A stretch of 55,943 nucleotides of DNA from Aeromonas cavernicola (lineage in GTDB: Bacteria; Pseudomonadota; Gammaproteobacteria; Enterobacterales; Aeromonadaceae), in contig NZ_PGGC01000059.1 of NCBI RefSeq assembly GCF_002795305.1, positions 1 to 55,943 of the forward strand, read 5' to 3'. The notes beneath the pieces are model-generated. The model was not told the origin of the DNA. It made no database searches and saw nothing but the letters and a program-made list of their open reading frames with translations. A program made the translations under genes and the position numbers. Position 1 is the stretch's first letter; the number at the start of each line of letters is the position of its first letter. This document shows positions 19,222 through 27,773 of this stretch, piece after piece.

Positions 19222-19776
19222 ATGTTTTCATGGCAACTGAATGATGAGTTGGCACTGCTTTTCTTGCAACCGGATATGGCTAGCGAGTTATTTGCGCTTT
19301 GCCAAAACAATCGTGAATACCTCTGCCAATGGCTAGCTTGGCCAACGATGATCCAACAACCAGCAGATTATGTTGCGTTTATTCGCCACGCCATTGAACA
19401 GTTTGCTCGTGGTGAAGGGCTCACCACCGCCATCGAATATCAAGGGGAGTTGGTTGGCATGATTAGCTATAACCAGATCGATCAGGCCCTTAGTAAAGTG
19501 ACGATGGGATACTGGTTAGCCGAGCGCTGGCAGGGCCATGGCATCATTACCCGCGCCTGCCAAGCCCTGATCCATCACGCTTTTGAGGAGATGGGCATGG
19601 AAAAGGTGGAGATCAGCGTCGCCATCGATAATGAGCCCAGCAGAGCAGTGTGCGAACGGCTCGGGATGCAGCAGGAGGGGGTAACTCGACGGGCGGGGCG
19701 GCTGGGTGCGCGGATTGTGGACCATGCCCACTACAGCCTACTGCGCGATGAGTGGCTAAGACAGAGGGACCCCTGA
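19222..19776 (+). CDS. RimL-like GNAT N-acetyltransferase
   Basis: This 184-residue GNAT-fold enzyme is similar in layout to E. coli RimL (179 residues), which acetylates the N-terminal serine of ribosomal protein L12. Recognisable are LCQWLAWP (RimL: LQQSLNWP), GYWLAERWQGHGIITRACQALIHH with the acetyl-CoA loop WQGHGI, and IDNEPSRAVCERLGM. AAGGAA lies before the ATG. Its stop codon overlaps the ATG of the next GNAT gene. The exact substrate may differ from RimL. Confidence 0.75.
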   Translation: MFSWQLNDELALLFLQPDMASELFALCQNNREYLCQWLAWPTMIQQPADYVAFIRHAIEQFARGEGLTTAIEYQGELVGMISYNQIDQALSKVTMGYWLAERWQGHGIITRACQALIHHAFEEMGMEKVEISVAIDNEPSRAVCERLGMQQEGVTRRAGRLGARIVDHAHYSLLRDEWLRQRDP

Positions 19777-20327
19777 TGACACTTCCCTATATTAAGACTC
19801 CCAGAGCCCACCTTACGTTACTGACCCCCGACAAAGCAGGGTTGATACTCGATTTTTATCAGCGCAACCGTGCTCATCTCACCCCTTGGGAGCCACTGCG
19901 GGACGCGTATTTTTACACGCTCCCGTACTGGCATGGTCGGCTGCAGGATAGTTACAGCCAATGTTTCAATGGCACCGGAATCAATCTGGTAGCACTTGAT
20001 CCCGCTGGCGAGCAGGTGATCGCCATCTGCAACGCCAGCAATATCATGATGGGGATCTTCAAAGCGTGCCATCTAGGTTATGCCGTTGATCAGCACTATC
20101 AAGGACAAGGGCTGATGCAGGAGATTCTCACTGCTGTCATCAACTATCTATTTCACGAACGGGGCCTGCATCGCATCATGGCCTGCTACATGCCAACTAA
20201 CCGACGCAGCGGCGTTCTTCTGGCACGGCTTGGTTTCGAGCGGGAGGGATATGCACGGGAGTACCTGCTGATCAATGGTCGCTGGGAGGATCACATCCTC
20301 ACCTCGCTGATCAATCCGGCCCCCTGA
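19776..20327 (+). CDS. RimJ-like GNAT N-acetyltransferase
   Basis: This 183-residue GNAT enzyme is close to E. coli RimJ, which acetylates the N-terminal alanine of ribosomal protein S5. Shared segments are HLTPWEPLRD, CHLGYAVDQHYQGQGLM, HRIMACYMPTNRRSGVLLARLGF and INGRWEDHILTSL. The ATG at 19776 shares its A with the upstream stop (TGATG) and follows GAGGG, so translation is coupled to the RimL-like gene. RimJ of E. coli also assists 30S assembly; this is family knowledge only. It ends 15 bases before a terminator hairpin. Confidence 0.82.
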   Translation: MTLPYIKTPRAHLTLLTPDKAGLILDFYQRNRAHLTPWEPLRDAYFYTLPYWHGRLQDSYSQCFNGTGINLVALDPAGEQVIAICNASNIMMGIFKACHLGYAVDQHYQGQGLMQEILTAVINYLFHERGLHRIMACYMPTNRRSGVLLARLGFEREGYAREYLLINGRWEDHILTSLINPAP

Positions 20328-20342
20328 TCGACAGATAAAAAA

Positions 20343-20370
20343 ACGGGCCTGACGTTATCCTCAGGCCCGT
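20343..20370 (-). terminator. Terminator of the lipoprotein gene, possibly bidirectional
   Basis: A 10-base-pair perfect stem (20343-20352 with 20361-20370) encloses an 8-base loop. On the minus strand a run of seven T follows, ending the lipoprotein transcript. On the plus strand only GTTTA follows, so it may partly stop the rimJ-like transcript. Confidence 0.8.
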
Positions 20371-20388
20371 GTTTACCAACCCATTTGC

Positions 20389-20601
20389 TTATTTAGCGGT
20401 GGTGTCTTTCACGGCAGCTTCAACTTTCTCAGCGGTGTCAGTCGCCGCTTTTTCAACAGTCGCAGACACGTCAGTTGCGGCTTTCTCAACCGCGGCCGCC
20501 GCTTCTGCAGCCGGTGCTGCTGGCTCAGCGACTTGCTCTTCTTTTTGACCACATGCGGTCAACATCAAGCCTAGGATGCCGGCAACCAGTAACTTGTTCA
20601 T
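20389..20601 (-). CDS. Small alanine-rich lipoprotein with 11-residue repeats
   Basis: This 70-residue lipoprotein precursor has the lipobox LTAC with the lipidated cysteine at about residue 19, so a mature chain of about 52 residues would be membrane anchored. After a proline/alanine linker come three 11-residue repeats: VEKAATDVSAT, VEKAATDTAEK and VEAAVKDTTAK. Hendecad repeats like these favour a long amphipathic or coiled-coil helix, as in LEA-type proteins. ATG 20601 follows GAGGG by about 7 bases; ATG 20607 is too close to it. There is a strong terminator downstream. The family was not recognised beyond being an entericidin-sized lipoprotein, and the function is unknown. Confidence 0.75.
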   Translation of the reverse strand: MNKLLVAGILGLMLTACGQKEEQVAEPAAPAAEAAAAVEKAATDVSATVEKAATDTAEKVEAAVKDTTAK

Positions 20602-20911
20602 GAACATGCCCTCACATAAAAATAGAGAGATGGTTGAAGTAACCACCCTGATGCGTCTGCTGCTAGCCAGTAAAATAGCCACTAGGAGCTCAAGCGCGTG
20701 CGCAATATAGCCTGATGAGGTGACCGATGAAAATAATTATCTTAGTGACGATGCCAGTGTGCATCGGACGCAATATCTACCAGAAAGCCGATTTACGGGT
20801 TAAAAAACAAAAATAACGTTTTATTTAAATATAAAACGCTAAAAAAATCCCATCGACAGCTCATTCACCGTTATTGCGCTAGGCCATTTATCCCGTACTT
20901 CGCGGCGATCA
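20602..20911. other. Intergenic region with an AT-rich inverted repeat
   Basis: No gene was seen. An 8-base-pair AT-rich repeat (CGTTTTAT at 20817-20824, ATAAAACG at 20831-20838) is followed on the minus strand by a T-rich stretch. It could be a weak terminator for the YdgJ-like gene. The lipoprotein promoter must lie in the right-hand part on the minus strand but was not pinned down. Confidence 0.35.
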
Positions 20912-21958
20912 CTAAGACAGCTTTTGACAAGCCAGCCGTGCCCCTTGCTGATGACTCTCACGGGCCAGATCCAGTAGCGCCATGACCGCCAACGCTTCAC
21001 TCGCTGGCACAGGGTTACTCCCTTCCCCCTTGATGGCGGCGCAGACACCGCGATAGTAGGCGCCATAATCCCCCGCCTCACCCACTACGCTCTGCTGCTG
21101 CAACTGACCATCGACCATGCGGCTGAGCTGACCGGGCTCGCCATCCACGCCCCAATCCGCTGCCGGTGGCCGCTTGCCCAGTTTGAGCTGATCTTCCTGC
21201 CCATCCATACCGAATTTCACGAACGAGCCTTGGCTGCCGTGGACGATGAAACGCGGCATGGTGACCGAGACCAGACAGCTGCCATGCAGAATAACCCGCA
21301 GAGCACCGTAACCCAGCACCACGTGGAAGTAGTCGTCCGCCAGTGCGCCGGGGCGCTGCTCGGCCAGATCGGCTTGCAGCCAATCCGGCTGGCCGAACAG
21401 CTGCAACGCTTGATCCAGCAGGTGAGGGCCGAGATCGAACCAGAGGCCGGAACCTGGGCCACCGGCTTCGCGCCAACGCTGGCGCACCTCGGGGCGATAG
21501 CGATCGAAATGCGACTCGAACTGGGCGATCTGCCCCATCGCTCCTGCTGCCAACAGGCGGCGTACGGTGAGAAAATCCCCATCCCAGCGGCGGTTGTGGA
21601 AGATGCTGAGCAATCGCTGCTGTTTTTCGGCCAGCTCGACCAGTGCTTGCGCCTCGGCCAGATCCAGCGCAAACGGCTTGTCGATCACCACATGTTTGCC
21701 GGCCAACAGCGCTTGGCGAGCGAGGGGGGCATGGGTATCGTTGGGGGTGGCAATCACCAGCAGATCGACGCTGTCATCGCTCAGCACCTGTTCCAGCGAG
21801 CCAACTCGGCAGCCGGGCAGATCGGCCTGCACCTTGGCGGCATCGCGGCTCACCACCCAACTGAGGGACAAGCCCGGCGTGGTGGAGAGGAAGGGGGCAT
21901 GGAAGGTCTTGCCTGCAAAGCCATAGCCCACCAGGGCTGCATTGAGAGTGTGGCGCAT
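20912..21958 (-). CDS. ydgJ: Gfo/Idh/MocA family oxidoreductase, YdgJ-like
   Basis: This 348-residue NAD(P)-dependent oxidoreductase aligns end to end with E. coli YdgJ (346 residues). It has the N-terminal Rossmann fold (GYGFAGKTFHAPFLSTTPGL), the substrate lysine motif HVVIDKPF (EKP-type), FHNRRWDGDFLT, and the C-terminal GFO domain with ESHFDRYRPEVRQRWREAGG and GSGLWFDLGPHLLDQA. The natural substrate, probably a sugar or polyol, is unknown. The gene is noticeably GC-rich (39 of 60 bases in 21481-21540). It follows the drug exporter gene on the same strand with a terminator between, so it is likely a separate unit. Confidence 0.88.
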   Translation of the reverse strand: MRHTLNAALVGYGFAGKTFHAPFLSTTPGLSLSWVVSRDAAKVQADLPGCRVGSLEQVLSDDSVDLLVIATPNDTHAPLARQALLAGKHVVIDKPFALDLAEAQALVELAEKQQRLLSIFHNRRWDGDFLTVRRLLAAGAMGQIAQFESHFDRYRPEVRQRWREAGGPGSGLWFDLGPHLLDQALQLFGQPDWLQADLAEQRPGALADDYFHVVLGYGALRVILHGSCLVSVTMPRFIVHGSQGSFVKFGMDGQEDQLKLGKRPPAADWGVDGEPGQLSRMVDGQLQQQSVVGEAGDYGAYYRGVCAAIKGEGSNPVPASEALAVMALLDLARESHQQGARLACQKLS

Positions 21959-22050
21959 CGGGAGTTCTCCGCTGACATCAAGTGAATGAGGTTGCCATCG
22001 CAGGCGATCTGCCCAAGGCCATACGCTGTGAAGACGATATAAACGAGAAA

Positions 22051-22065
22051 GGGGCCGATGGCCCC
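22051..22065 (-). terminator. Terminator of the Bcr-type exporter gene
   Basis: A GGGGCC/GGCCCC stem with a 3-base loop is followed on the minus strand by CTTTCTCGTTT. It lies 28 bases past the exporter stop codon. Confidence 0.6.
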
Positions 22066-22093
22066 CTGAGTGTGGCCCATCAGAGCATAGGAT

Positions 22094-23257
22094 TTATTGC
22101 CAACACAAGCGGCGTCCGCGGCGGGTCATCAGCATCACCAGCGGTGGCAGCAGCAGCCACATATGCAACGCCAGCTGGCTGAGCGGGTCGTGCATCAGGG
22201 CACCGGTCAGGCCAACCAAGGCGCCTGCGCCGCTCATCTGAAACAGGCCAAGCAGGGCGGCGGCAGTACCGGCACAGTGGCCAAAAGGCGCTAACGCCAT
22301 CCCAGCGGCAGCGCCCAAAATCATGGCAAAGCCAATGCTGGAGAGAAATACCGGCCCCATCATCGCCAATGGGTGAGGAACCTGGATCGCCAACGTCAGG
22401 GCGATGGCCGCCAGTAATAACACCACTAATCCTAGGCGCAGGGTACGTCTTGGCCCCACCTTGGCGATAAAGCGCGGCGCCATGAAACAGGCCAGAATAT
22501 TAAGCGCCGCATTGGCGGTAAACCAGTGGCTAAAACCGCTCATGTCCAGTCCCAGCTTGACCATCAGCTGCACCGGAGCAGCCGTGACATAAGCGAGGAT
22601 CACCGCCATCGCCAACATGCACAGGGACGCATTGAACAGGAAGCTGGGGGAGCGCAGCACCGGGCTGTAGCGGGACCAGCTGATGAGCGCGCCTTCGCTA
22701 CGGGTCTCCTCTGGCCGGGTCTCCGGCATCCGCCAGATCAGCCAGCTGCCGACGATGAGCGCATAACCCGCCATAAACCAGAAGTTAGCTGACCAACCCG
22801 CCTTGGCGGTGAGCCAGCCTCCGAGCAGAGGCGCCAGCGCCGGAATAAAGCAGATGGCGCCATTGAGGTAGGAGATCATCTGACCGCTCTTTTTCGGGCC
22901 GTAACTGTCACGCACCACCGAGAAGGCGGCGACCGAGGTAGCGCAGGCGCCGAAGCCCTGCAGCACTCGCGCCAGCATCAATTCGCCGAGGCTGGCGGCA
23001 AAACCCGCCCCCAGTGCGCTCAGGCCATAAAGCAGCACGCCGCCTAGCGCGATAGGTTTGCGGCCATAGCGATCGGCCAGCGGCCCGACTAATAATTGGC
23101 CCAGCCCCATGCTGAACAAAAACCAAGTGATGGTGCCCTGCATCTGGGTCACATCGGCCCTCAGCAGCTCGGCCATCTGCGGAATAGCCGGTAAATAAAT
23201 ATCGATAGCCAGTGGACTGAATAACACCAGTAGCACCAACAGTAGAATCAAGGGCAT
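22094..23257 (-). CDS. Bcr/CflA-type MFS multidrug exporter
   Basis: This 387-residue, roughly 12-segment inner-membrane antiporter belongs to the drug:H+ antiporter-1 group. The N-terminal SPLAIDIYLPAIPQM is the hallmark of Bcr/CflA/CmlA proteins, and motif A is GPLADRYGRKP between segments 2 and 3. It probably expels bicyclomycin, sulfonamide or chloramphenicol-like compounds by proton exchange; the spectrum is unknown. GAGGT lies six bases before the ATG. No regulator gene is adjacent. It has a hairpin terminator downstream. Confidence 0.88.
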   Translation of the reverse strand: MPLILLLVLLVLFSPLAIDIYLPAIPQMAELLRADVTQMQGTITWFLFSMGLGQLLVGPLADRYGRKPIALGGVLLYGLSALGAGFAASLGELMLARVLQGFGACATSVAAFSVVRDSYGPKKSGQMISYLNGAICFIPALAPLLGGWLTAKAGWSANFWFMAGYALIVGSWLIWRMPETRPEETRSEGALISWSRYSPVLRSPSFLFNASLCMLAMAVILAYVTAAPVQLMVKLGLDMSGFSHWFTANAALNILACFMAPRFIAKVGPRRTLRLGLVVLLLAAIALTLAIQVPHPLAMMGPVFLSSIGFAMILGAAAGMALAPFGHCAGTAAALLGLFQMSGAGALVGLTGALMHDPLSQLALHMWLLLPPLVMLMTRRGRRLCWQ

Positions 23258-23482
23258 CAGTCACCTCATGGCATAACACAAATTAGGAGGGACGCGAGTC
23301 TACTGGCTCATAGTAATGAATTGAAATGGTATTTAATCACTTAGGTTATTCCTAATAAGAAAGATGGTGACCATCAGGGTCCACCTAGACCACAGAGGCT
23401 GGTCCACGCTAGGACAATTGGCGCTTTGACTCCCAGGTTGCCCCGCATAGAATGCGCCAATAATGCTTACTGGAGGTGCACG

Positions 23483-24076
23483 ATGAACAGGTTGGTACTG
23501 GCAACAGGGAATGCGAAAAAGGTGAAGGAGTTGGCCACCATGCTGGCCGACATGAAGATTGAGGTGATCCCGCAAAGTGAATTCGCGGTCAGTGATGCCG
23601 ACGAAACCGGCACTACCTTTGTCGAAAATGCCATCATTAAGGCCCGCCATGCAGCCCGTATCACCGGCCTGCCCGCCGTCGCCGATGACTCTGGCCTCGA
23701 AGTCGATCTGCTGCAAGGCCGCCCCGGCGTCTACTCCGCTCGTTTTGCGAGCCAAGGCGCCACCGATCAGAGCAACATTGCTAAGCTGCTCAGCGAGTTG
23801 AAAGGGGCACCTTCAGAGCTCAAGCGGGCCCGCTTCTGGTGTGTGTTGGTGTATATGCGTCACGCCGACGATCCGACCCCGATCATTTGTCAGGCGAGCT
23901 GGGAGGGGATGATCATTGATGAGCCCCGTGGCCAGCATGGCTTTGGCTATGACCCCGTGTTCTTCGTGCCGGATCACGACTGCACCGCAGCCCAGATGCC
24001 GAGCGACCTGAAAAACCAGCTGAGCCACCGCGCCCAAGCGCTGGCTAAACTGAAAGCGGCGCTGGCAGCTCACTGA
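23483..24076 (+). CDS. rdgB: XTP/dITP pyrophosphatase
   Basis: This 197-residue cytosolic house-cleaning enzyme hydrolyses dITP, XTP and dXTP to monophosphates and keeps deaminated purines out of DNA and RNA. It begins MNRLVLATGNAKKVKEL, with the family SGLEVDLLQGRPGVYSARF and GFGYDPVF signatures. The length equals E. coli RdgB (197). TGGAGGTG precedes the ATG at 23483; the longer open frame from 23426 has no site. It is followed by hemW, the same neighbour as in E. coli. Confidence 0.96.
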   Translation: MNRLVLATGNAKKVKELATMLADMKIEVIPQSEFAVSDADETGTTFVENAIIKARHAARITGLPAVADDSGLEVDLLQGRPGVYSARFASQGATDQSNIAKLLSELKGAPSELKRARFWCVLVYMRHADDPTPIICQASWEGMIIDEPRGQHGFGYDPVFFVPDHDCTAAQMPSDLKNQLSHRAQALAKLKAALAAH

Positions 24077-24138
24077 GCACCGAGCCCATATCGTCATCGT
24101 TCATGGGGCCTGCGTGCCGCCATCTTACTGGAATAACC

Positions 24139-25284
24139 ATGCTGCAATTGCCCCCCCTCTCCCTCTATATTCATGTGCCTTGGTGTGTGCAAAAGTGCCC
24201 TTACTGTGACTTTAACTCCCATGCCCAGAAGGGGGAGTTGCCCCACCTTGCCTATGTGGCGGCCTTGCTCGAGGATCTGGAACAAGACCTGAAGTGGGTA
24301 CAGGGGCGGCCGATCTCCTCGATTTTTATCGGCGGTGGCACTCCCAGTCTGTTGACGGTCGAAGCGATGCAAGCCTTGCTGGATGGGGTACGAGCCCGTA
24401 TTACACTCACGGCGGATTGCGAGATCACCATGGAGGCTAACCCAGGCACAGTCGAGGCCGACAAGTTCGCTGGCTTCCAACGCGCTGGCATCAACCGTAT
24501 CTCCATCGGGGTACAGAGTTTCCAGCAAGAAAAACTGACCCGCCTCGGCCGCATCCACGGCCCGCAAGAGGCGCGCAAGGCTGCCGCATTGGCCCACGCC
24601 ATTGCGCTGCCGACCTTCAATTTGGATCTGATGCACGGTCTGCCGGATCAGAGTCTGGATGATGCGCTTTATGACCTACAGCAGGCCATCGACTGCGCGC
24701 CACCGCACCTCTCTTGGTATCAGCTCACCATCGAGCCGAACACGGCGTTTGCCTCCAAGCCACCCAAACTGCCGGAAGATGACACCTTGTGGGATATCTA
24801 CGAGCAGGGCCACGCCATGCTGACCACCAGCGGTTATCGCCAGTACGAGATTTCGGCTTACGCCAAAGCGGGCTATCAGTGCCGCCATAACCTCAACTAC
24901 TGGCGCTTTGGCGATTATCTGGGCATTGGCTGTGGTGCTCACGGTAAGGTGACCGATCTCGCTCAGCAACAGATTCTGCGCACTACCAAGGTGAAACATC
25001 CACAAGGGTATCTGGACCCGGGTCGCCCCTATCTGGACCAGCAATGGCAGGTGACGGCGGATGATCTGCCGCTCGAGTACTTTATGAATCGCTTCCGGCT
25101 GTTTGAACCGACCCCCAAGGCCGAGTTCATGGCCTATACCGGCCTGCCGCTGGAGCGGGTAGAGACGGTGCTGACGATTGCCCAGAGCAAGGAGCTGATA
25201 GAGGATTTAGGGGAGAGTTGGCAGCTCACTTCCCTAGGCCACCGCTACCTAAACGTACTTCTTGGGCTTTTTATGGATGAGTAG
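24139..25284 (+). CDS. hemW: Radical SAM heme chaperone HemW
   Basis: This 381-residue protein of the HemN/HemW group has the radical-SAM cluster motif CVQKCPYC (Cys16, Cys20, Cys23) followed by the HemW-type NSHAQ. HemW binds heme and inserts it into respiratory enzymes; it is not a coproporphyrinogen oxidase, though often so annotated. The length is close to E. coli HemW (378). IGGGTPSLL and EANPGTV mark the TIM-barrel core, and the C-terminal HemN domain follows. ATG 24139 is preferred over 24103 because the shorter form starts as relatives do. It is probably cotranscribed with rdgB. Confidence 0.93.
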   Translation: MLQLPPLSLYIHVPWCVQKCPYCDFNSHAQKGELPHLAYVAALLEDLEQDLKWVQGRPISSIFIGGGTPSLLTVEAMQALLDGVRARITLTADCEITMEANPGTVEADKFAGFQRAGINRISIGVQSFQQEKLTRLGRIHGPQEARKAAALAHAIALPTFNLDLMHGLPDQSLDDALYDLQQAIDCAPPHLSWYQLTIEPNTAFASKPPKLPEDDTLWDIYEQGHAMLTTSGYRQYEISAYAKAGYQCRHNLNYWRFGDYLGIGCGAHGKVTDLAQQQILRTTKVKHPQGYLDPGRPYLDQQWQVTADDLPLEYFMNRFRLFEPTPKAEFMAYTGLPLERVETVLTIAQSKELIEDLGESWQLTSLGHRYLNVLLGLFMDE

Positions 25285-25360
25285 CGGCGGTGTTGGGCAA
25301 TATGGCGGGGACCAAACCGCCTATACCGCCCTGCAACGGAACAACAACACGAGAAAAGAA

Positions 25361-26482
25361 TCAGGCAATCCCCGCTAGTAAGCGGCTCCAACTGCGTTTA
25401 CTGGCAATAAACGCATCCTGCAGCGCACGGTACTCCAGCTGTAATCTGAGTCGGTCGTAGTGAGCCAGCGCCGTGCGCTTACGCTGTTCCAGCAATCGCT
25501 TGCGGCTGGCGTAATAGTGCTGCAACTGCTGACTGAGTTTGTCGAACTCTTCCTGGAGCAACGCTTGCCACAACTCGCGATCATCTTGCTTGCGCAGACG
25601 CGCTTGCGCTCGCTTTAACTGCATTTCCAAGCGCGCGAGCTCGATTCGTTCATCAGGGCAGGCCCGTAAATCCCGCGCGAGCCCACACCAAGCCGCGGCT
25701 TTAATCAGCCATTTAGTCGGATCAAACTGCCACCAGCGGATGCCATTGCGGTAGTCATTTTCAAACAGATGATGGAAGTTGTGGTATCCCTCACCAAAGG
25801 TAAAGAACGCTAAAATGCCGTTATCTCGGGCACTGTTGCGGTCGGTAAACGGCTGGCTACCCCAGATATGGGCCAGTGAGTTGATAAAGAAGGTGGTGTG
25901 ATGGGTCATCACCATCCGTAGTACGCCCGCTAGCAGTAACATGCCGAGCAGATCACCATGCAGAACTCCCAGTAGCAGCGGCAAACCAAGATTGGCAGCG
26001 AGTGTCAGCACGAGATAATGGCGATGCTGAAAGGCGACAACGGGGTTGTTTTGCAAATCGCGTACATTGCTGTAATCCCGATAGCGCTCCCCTTGATACT
26101 CCCGCAGCATCCAACCGATATGGGAATACCAGAATCCTCGCCCCGCACTATAAGGATCTTGTTCATTATCATCGACATGACGATGGTGACGGCGGTGATC
26201 TGATGACCAATGCAACGCTGAATTTTGCAGCGCCAGTGCTCCACCAGCCGCAAATAGCCACTGCAGAGCAGGGTGGGCTTTGTACGCTTTATGCGACCAA
26301 AGGCGGTGATAACCTGCGGTGATTGAAATACCGCTAAAACAGAACAACACCAAAAAACTGAGCCACTGCCACAGATCATAACCATGGGTTAGGCCATACC
26401 AGGGCACGACAACTAATGCGACCAGCCCTGATAGCGCAAATAACAAGGCATTGGTAACAATGATGGGGGGGGGAGTCATCAT
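25361..26482 (-). CDS. Membrane fatty acid delta-9 desaturase
   Basis: This 373-residue integral membrane di-iron enzyme inserts a double bond in acyl chains using oxygen. The three histidine boxes are HRLWSH (59-64), HRRHH (96-100) and HNFHH (234-238), with about four membrane segments. After the catalytic part a charged, predicted coiled-coil tail of about 100 residues (275-373, rich in R, E, Q and L) extends into the cytosol. ATG 26482 has AAGGA eight bases upstream. It is divergent from fabR, with a FabR-like palindrome over its promoter. This suggests the regulator balances desaturation with unsaturated fatty acid synthesis, as DesT does in Pseudomonas. The redox partner is not encoded nearby. 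Confidence 0.9.
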   Translation of the reverse strand: MMTPPPIIVTNALLFALSGLVALVVVPWYGLTHGYDLWQWLSFLVLFCFSGISITAGYHRLWSHKAYKAHPALQWLFAAGGALALQNSALHWSSDHRRHHRHVDDNEQDPYSAGRGFWYSHIGWMLREYQGERYRDYSNVRDLQNNPVVAFQHRHYLVLTLAANLGLPLLLGVLHGDLLGMLLLAGVLRMVMTHHTTFFINSLAHIWGSQPFTDRNSARDNGILAFFTFGEGYHNFHHLFENDYRNGIRWWQFDPTKWLIKAAAWCGLARDLRACPDERIELARLEMQLKRAQARLRKQDDRELWQALLQEEFDKLSQQLQHYYASRKRLLEQRKRTALAHYDRLRLQLEYRALQDAFIASKRSWSRLLAGIA

Positions 26483-26498
26483 GACTTGCATCCTTTCA

Positions 26499-26544
26499 GC
26501 GAACAACTGTTAGCCATTTTCCATGGCGATCTCATCAGGGTCAA
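26499..26544 (-). promoter_or_regulatory. Desaturase promoter with FabR-like palindrome
   Basis: On the minus strand, TTGACC (26544-26539), a 17-base spacer and GAAAAT (26521-26516) form a plausible promoter. Immediately after it, 26514-26499 reads as the imperfect palindrome GC-AACA-TGTT-GC, with 12 of 16 positions symmetric. It sits at the expected transcription start and between the desaturase gene and fabR. Binding by FabR is inferred from position and from the AGC..ACA..TGT..GC style of FabR-type sites recalled from family knowledge. Confidence 0.45.
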
Positions 26545-26628
26545 TGATAAAAAAGTAGGATACAAACCTGATCCTGAGGCCCCTTCGGGTTATCATTTGG
26601 CTTCAATAAGCTGAAGGTGACTGATTTC

Positions 26629-27249
26629 GTGGGTATTCGCGCGCAACAAAAAGAAAAAACCCGGCGTACATTGATCGATGCTGCATTCAGCCAATTGTGT
26701 GCCAACCGGAGTTTTTCTAATCTGAGTTTACGGGAAGTGGCGCGGGAGGCGGGCATCGCTCCGACTTCGTTTTATCGTCACTTTCGTGATATGGAAGAAC
26801 TCGGTCTCACTTTGGTGGATGAAGGGGGCCTCACCTTGCGCCAGCTGATGCGCCAAGCGCGCCAGCGTATTGCAGGAGGCGGCAGTGTGATCAGTACCTC
26901 GGTCCAAACCTTTATGGAGTTTGTTGAAAACAATCCCAATGTGTTCCGACTGCTACTACGAGAACGATCTGGCACCTCTGCCGCTTTCCGCCAAGCGGTG
27001 GCCAGAGAGATCCAACACTTTATTGCCGAATTAACCGATTACCTTGAAACGACCACCGGTGCGCCTCGTGAAGAGGCTTACATTCAGGCGGAAGCCGTGG
27101 TCACTATCGTCTTTCACGCTGGCGCCGATGCACTCGATATGTCCCATGAAGAGCGGCGCGCGCTGTCTCATCGCGTCATTCGCCAATTGCGGATGATAGC
27201 CATGGGTGCCGAGGTACAAAACCAGAGGCGCCGTGAACCTCACCCTTGA
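26629..27249 (+). CDS. fabR: TetR family unsaturated fatty acid repressor FabR
   Basis: This 206-residue TetR-type repressor senses the acyl pool and represses unsaturated fatty acid genes. It is nearly identical to E. coli FabR in the DNA-binding part ([31 protein letters not shown]) and beyond ([42 protein letters not shown]). The GTG at 26629 gives the same N terminus as the E. coli protein (MGVRAQQKEK); GTG 26617 overlaps the ribosome-binding site. It is divergent from the desaturase and followed by yijD, as in enterobacteria. Confidence 0.95.
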   Translation: MGIRAQQKEKTRRTLIDAAFSQLCANRSFSNLSLREVAREAGIAPTSFYRHFRDMEELGLTLVDEGGLTLRQLMRQARQRIAGGGSVISTSVQTFMEFVENNPNVFRLLLRERSGTSAAFRQAVAREIQHFIAELTDYLETTTGAPREEAYIQAEAVVTIVFHAGADALDMSHEERRALSHRVIRQLRMIAMGAEVQNQRRREPHP

Positions 27250-27270
27250 CCTGATAGGATGAACTGCGAC

Positions 27271-27642
27271 ATGAGCCAATCACATCACATCCCCAAAAAG
27301 CCTTTGATCTTGGCACTGCTCACTGGCATTTGTGCCGATGCATCAGTGGCACTGCTCAGCCACTCGGTAGTGCCCTTTTCTTTTTTTCCGATTATTGCAT
27401 TTGGCTTAGCCGCCTATCAGCTACTCCAGTATTACCGAGTTCATCCGATGTTAGGCAACACACCGATCTGCACCTTGCTCGGCTTTTTGATCGGCATTTT
27501 TGGTCACTCGTCCTTACTCAAGGTGCAGTATCCAGAGCTGGGCAGTAATTTCTTTGCCCTGATCATGACGCTATTACTGCTCGCAGCACTCTCAATCAAA
27601 CTGGGCCTGAGCGTCGATAAAGTCGATAAGAAAGCCGGGTAA
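27271..27642 (+). CDS. yijD: YijD family inner-membrane protein (DUF1422)
   Basis: This 123-residue protein has four hydrophobic segments and resembles E. coli YijD (119 residues) in VVPFSFFPIIAF, YPELGSNFF and overall layout. Its position right after fabR is conserved in enterobacteria. Function is unknown. ATG 27259 lies on the AGGA ribosome-binding site, so ATG 27271 is taken as the start, though the spacing (11 bases) is long. The gene ends 72 bases before a strong bidirectional terminator. Confidence 0.85.
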   Translation: MSQSHHIPKKPLILALLTGICADASVALLSHSVVPFSFFPIIAFGLAAYQLLQYYRVHPMLGNTPICTLLGFLIGIFGHSSLLKVQYPELGSNFFALIMTLLLLAALSIKLGLSVDKVDKKAG

Positions 27643-27714
27643 CAACACACCACACTGCCTCCGCCTGACCTGATGACCCATTCACCATCACCTAGCGTTC
27701 AAGTCAGTGAAAAC

Positions 27715-27750
27715 AAAAATGCCAGTCAGATTGCGCTGACTGGCATTTTT
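27715..27750. terminator. Bidirectional terminator between yijD and bamD
   Basis: A 15-base-pair perfect stem with a 6-base loop is flanked by an A-run on the left and a T-run on the right. It serves convergent yijD and bamD. Confidence 0.92.
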
Positions 27751-27773
27751 TAATCTATTTCACTGTAAATGTA

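Noticed and set aside
20817..20838. AT-rich inverted repeat as a definite terminator of the ydgJ-like gene
   Set aside because: The stem is only 8 pairs, mostly A-T, and lies 74 or more bases past the stop, so it is noted but not called.
21230..21985. Long plus-strand frame of 251 codons opposite ydgJ
   Set aside because: It is the antisense shadow of a GC-rich gene; it has no ribosome-binding site and the minus frame matches a known family.
22908..23279. Second minus-strand frame over the start of the drug exporter
   Set aside because: It is an out-of-frame shadow of the exporter gene, whose own frame shows the Bcr/CflA signatures.
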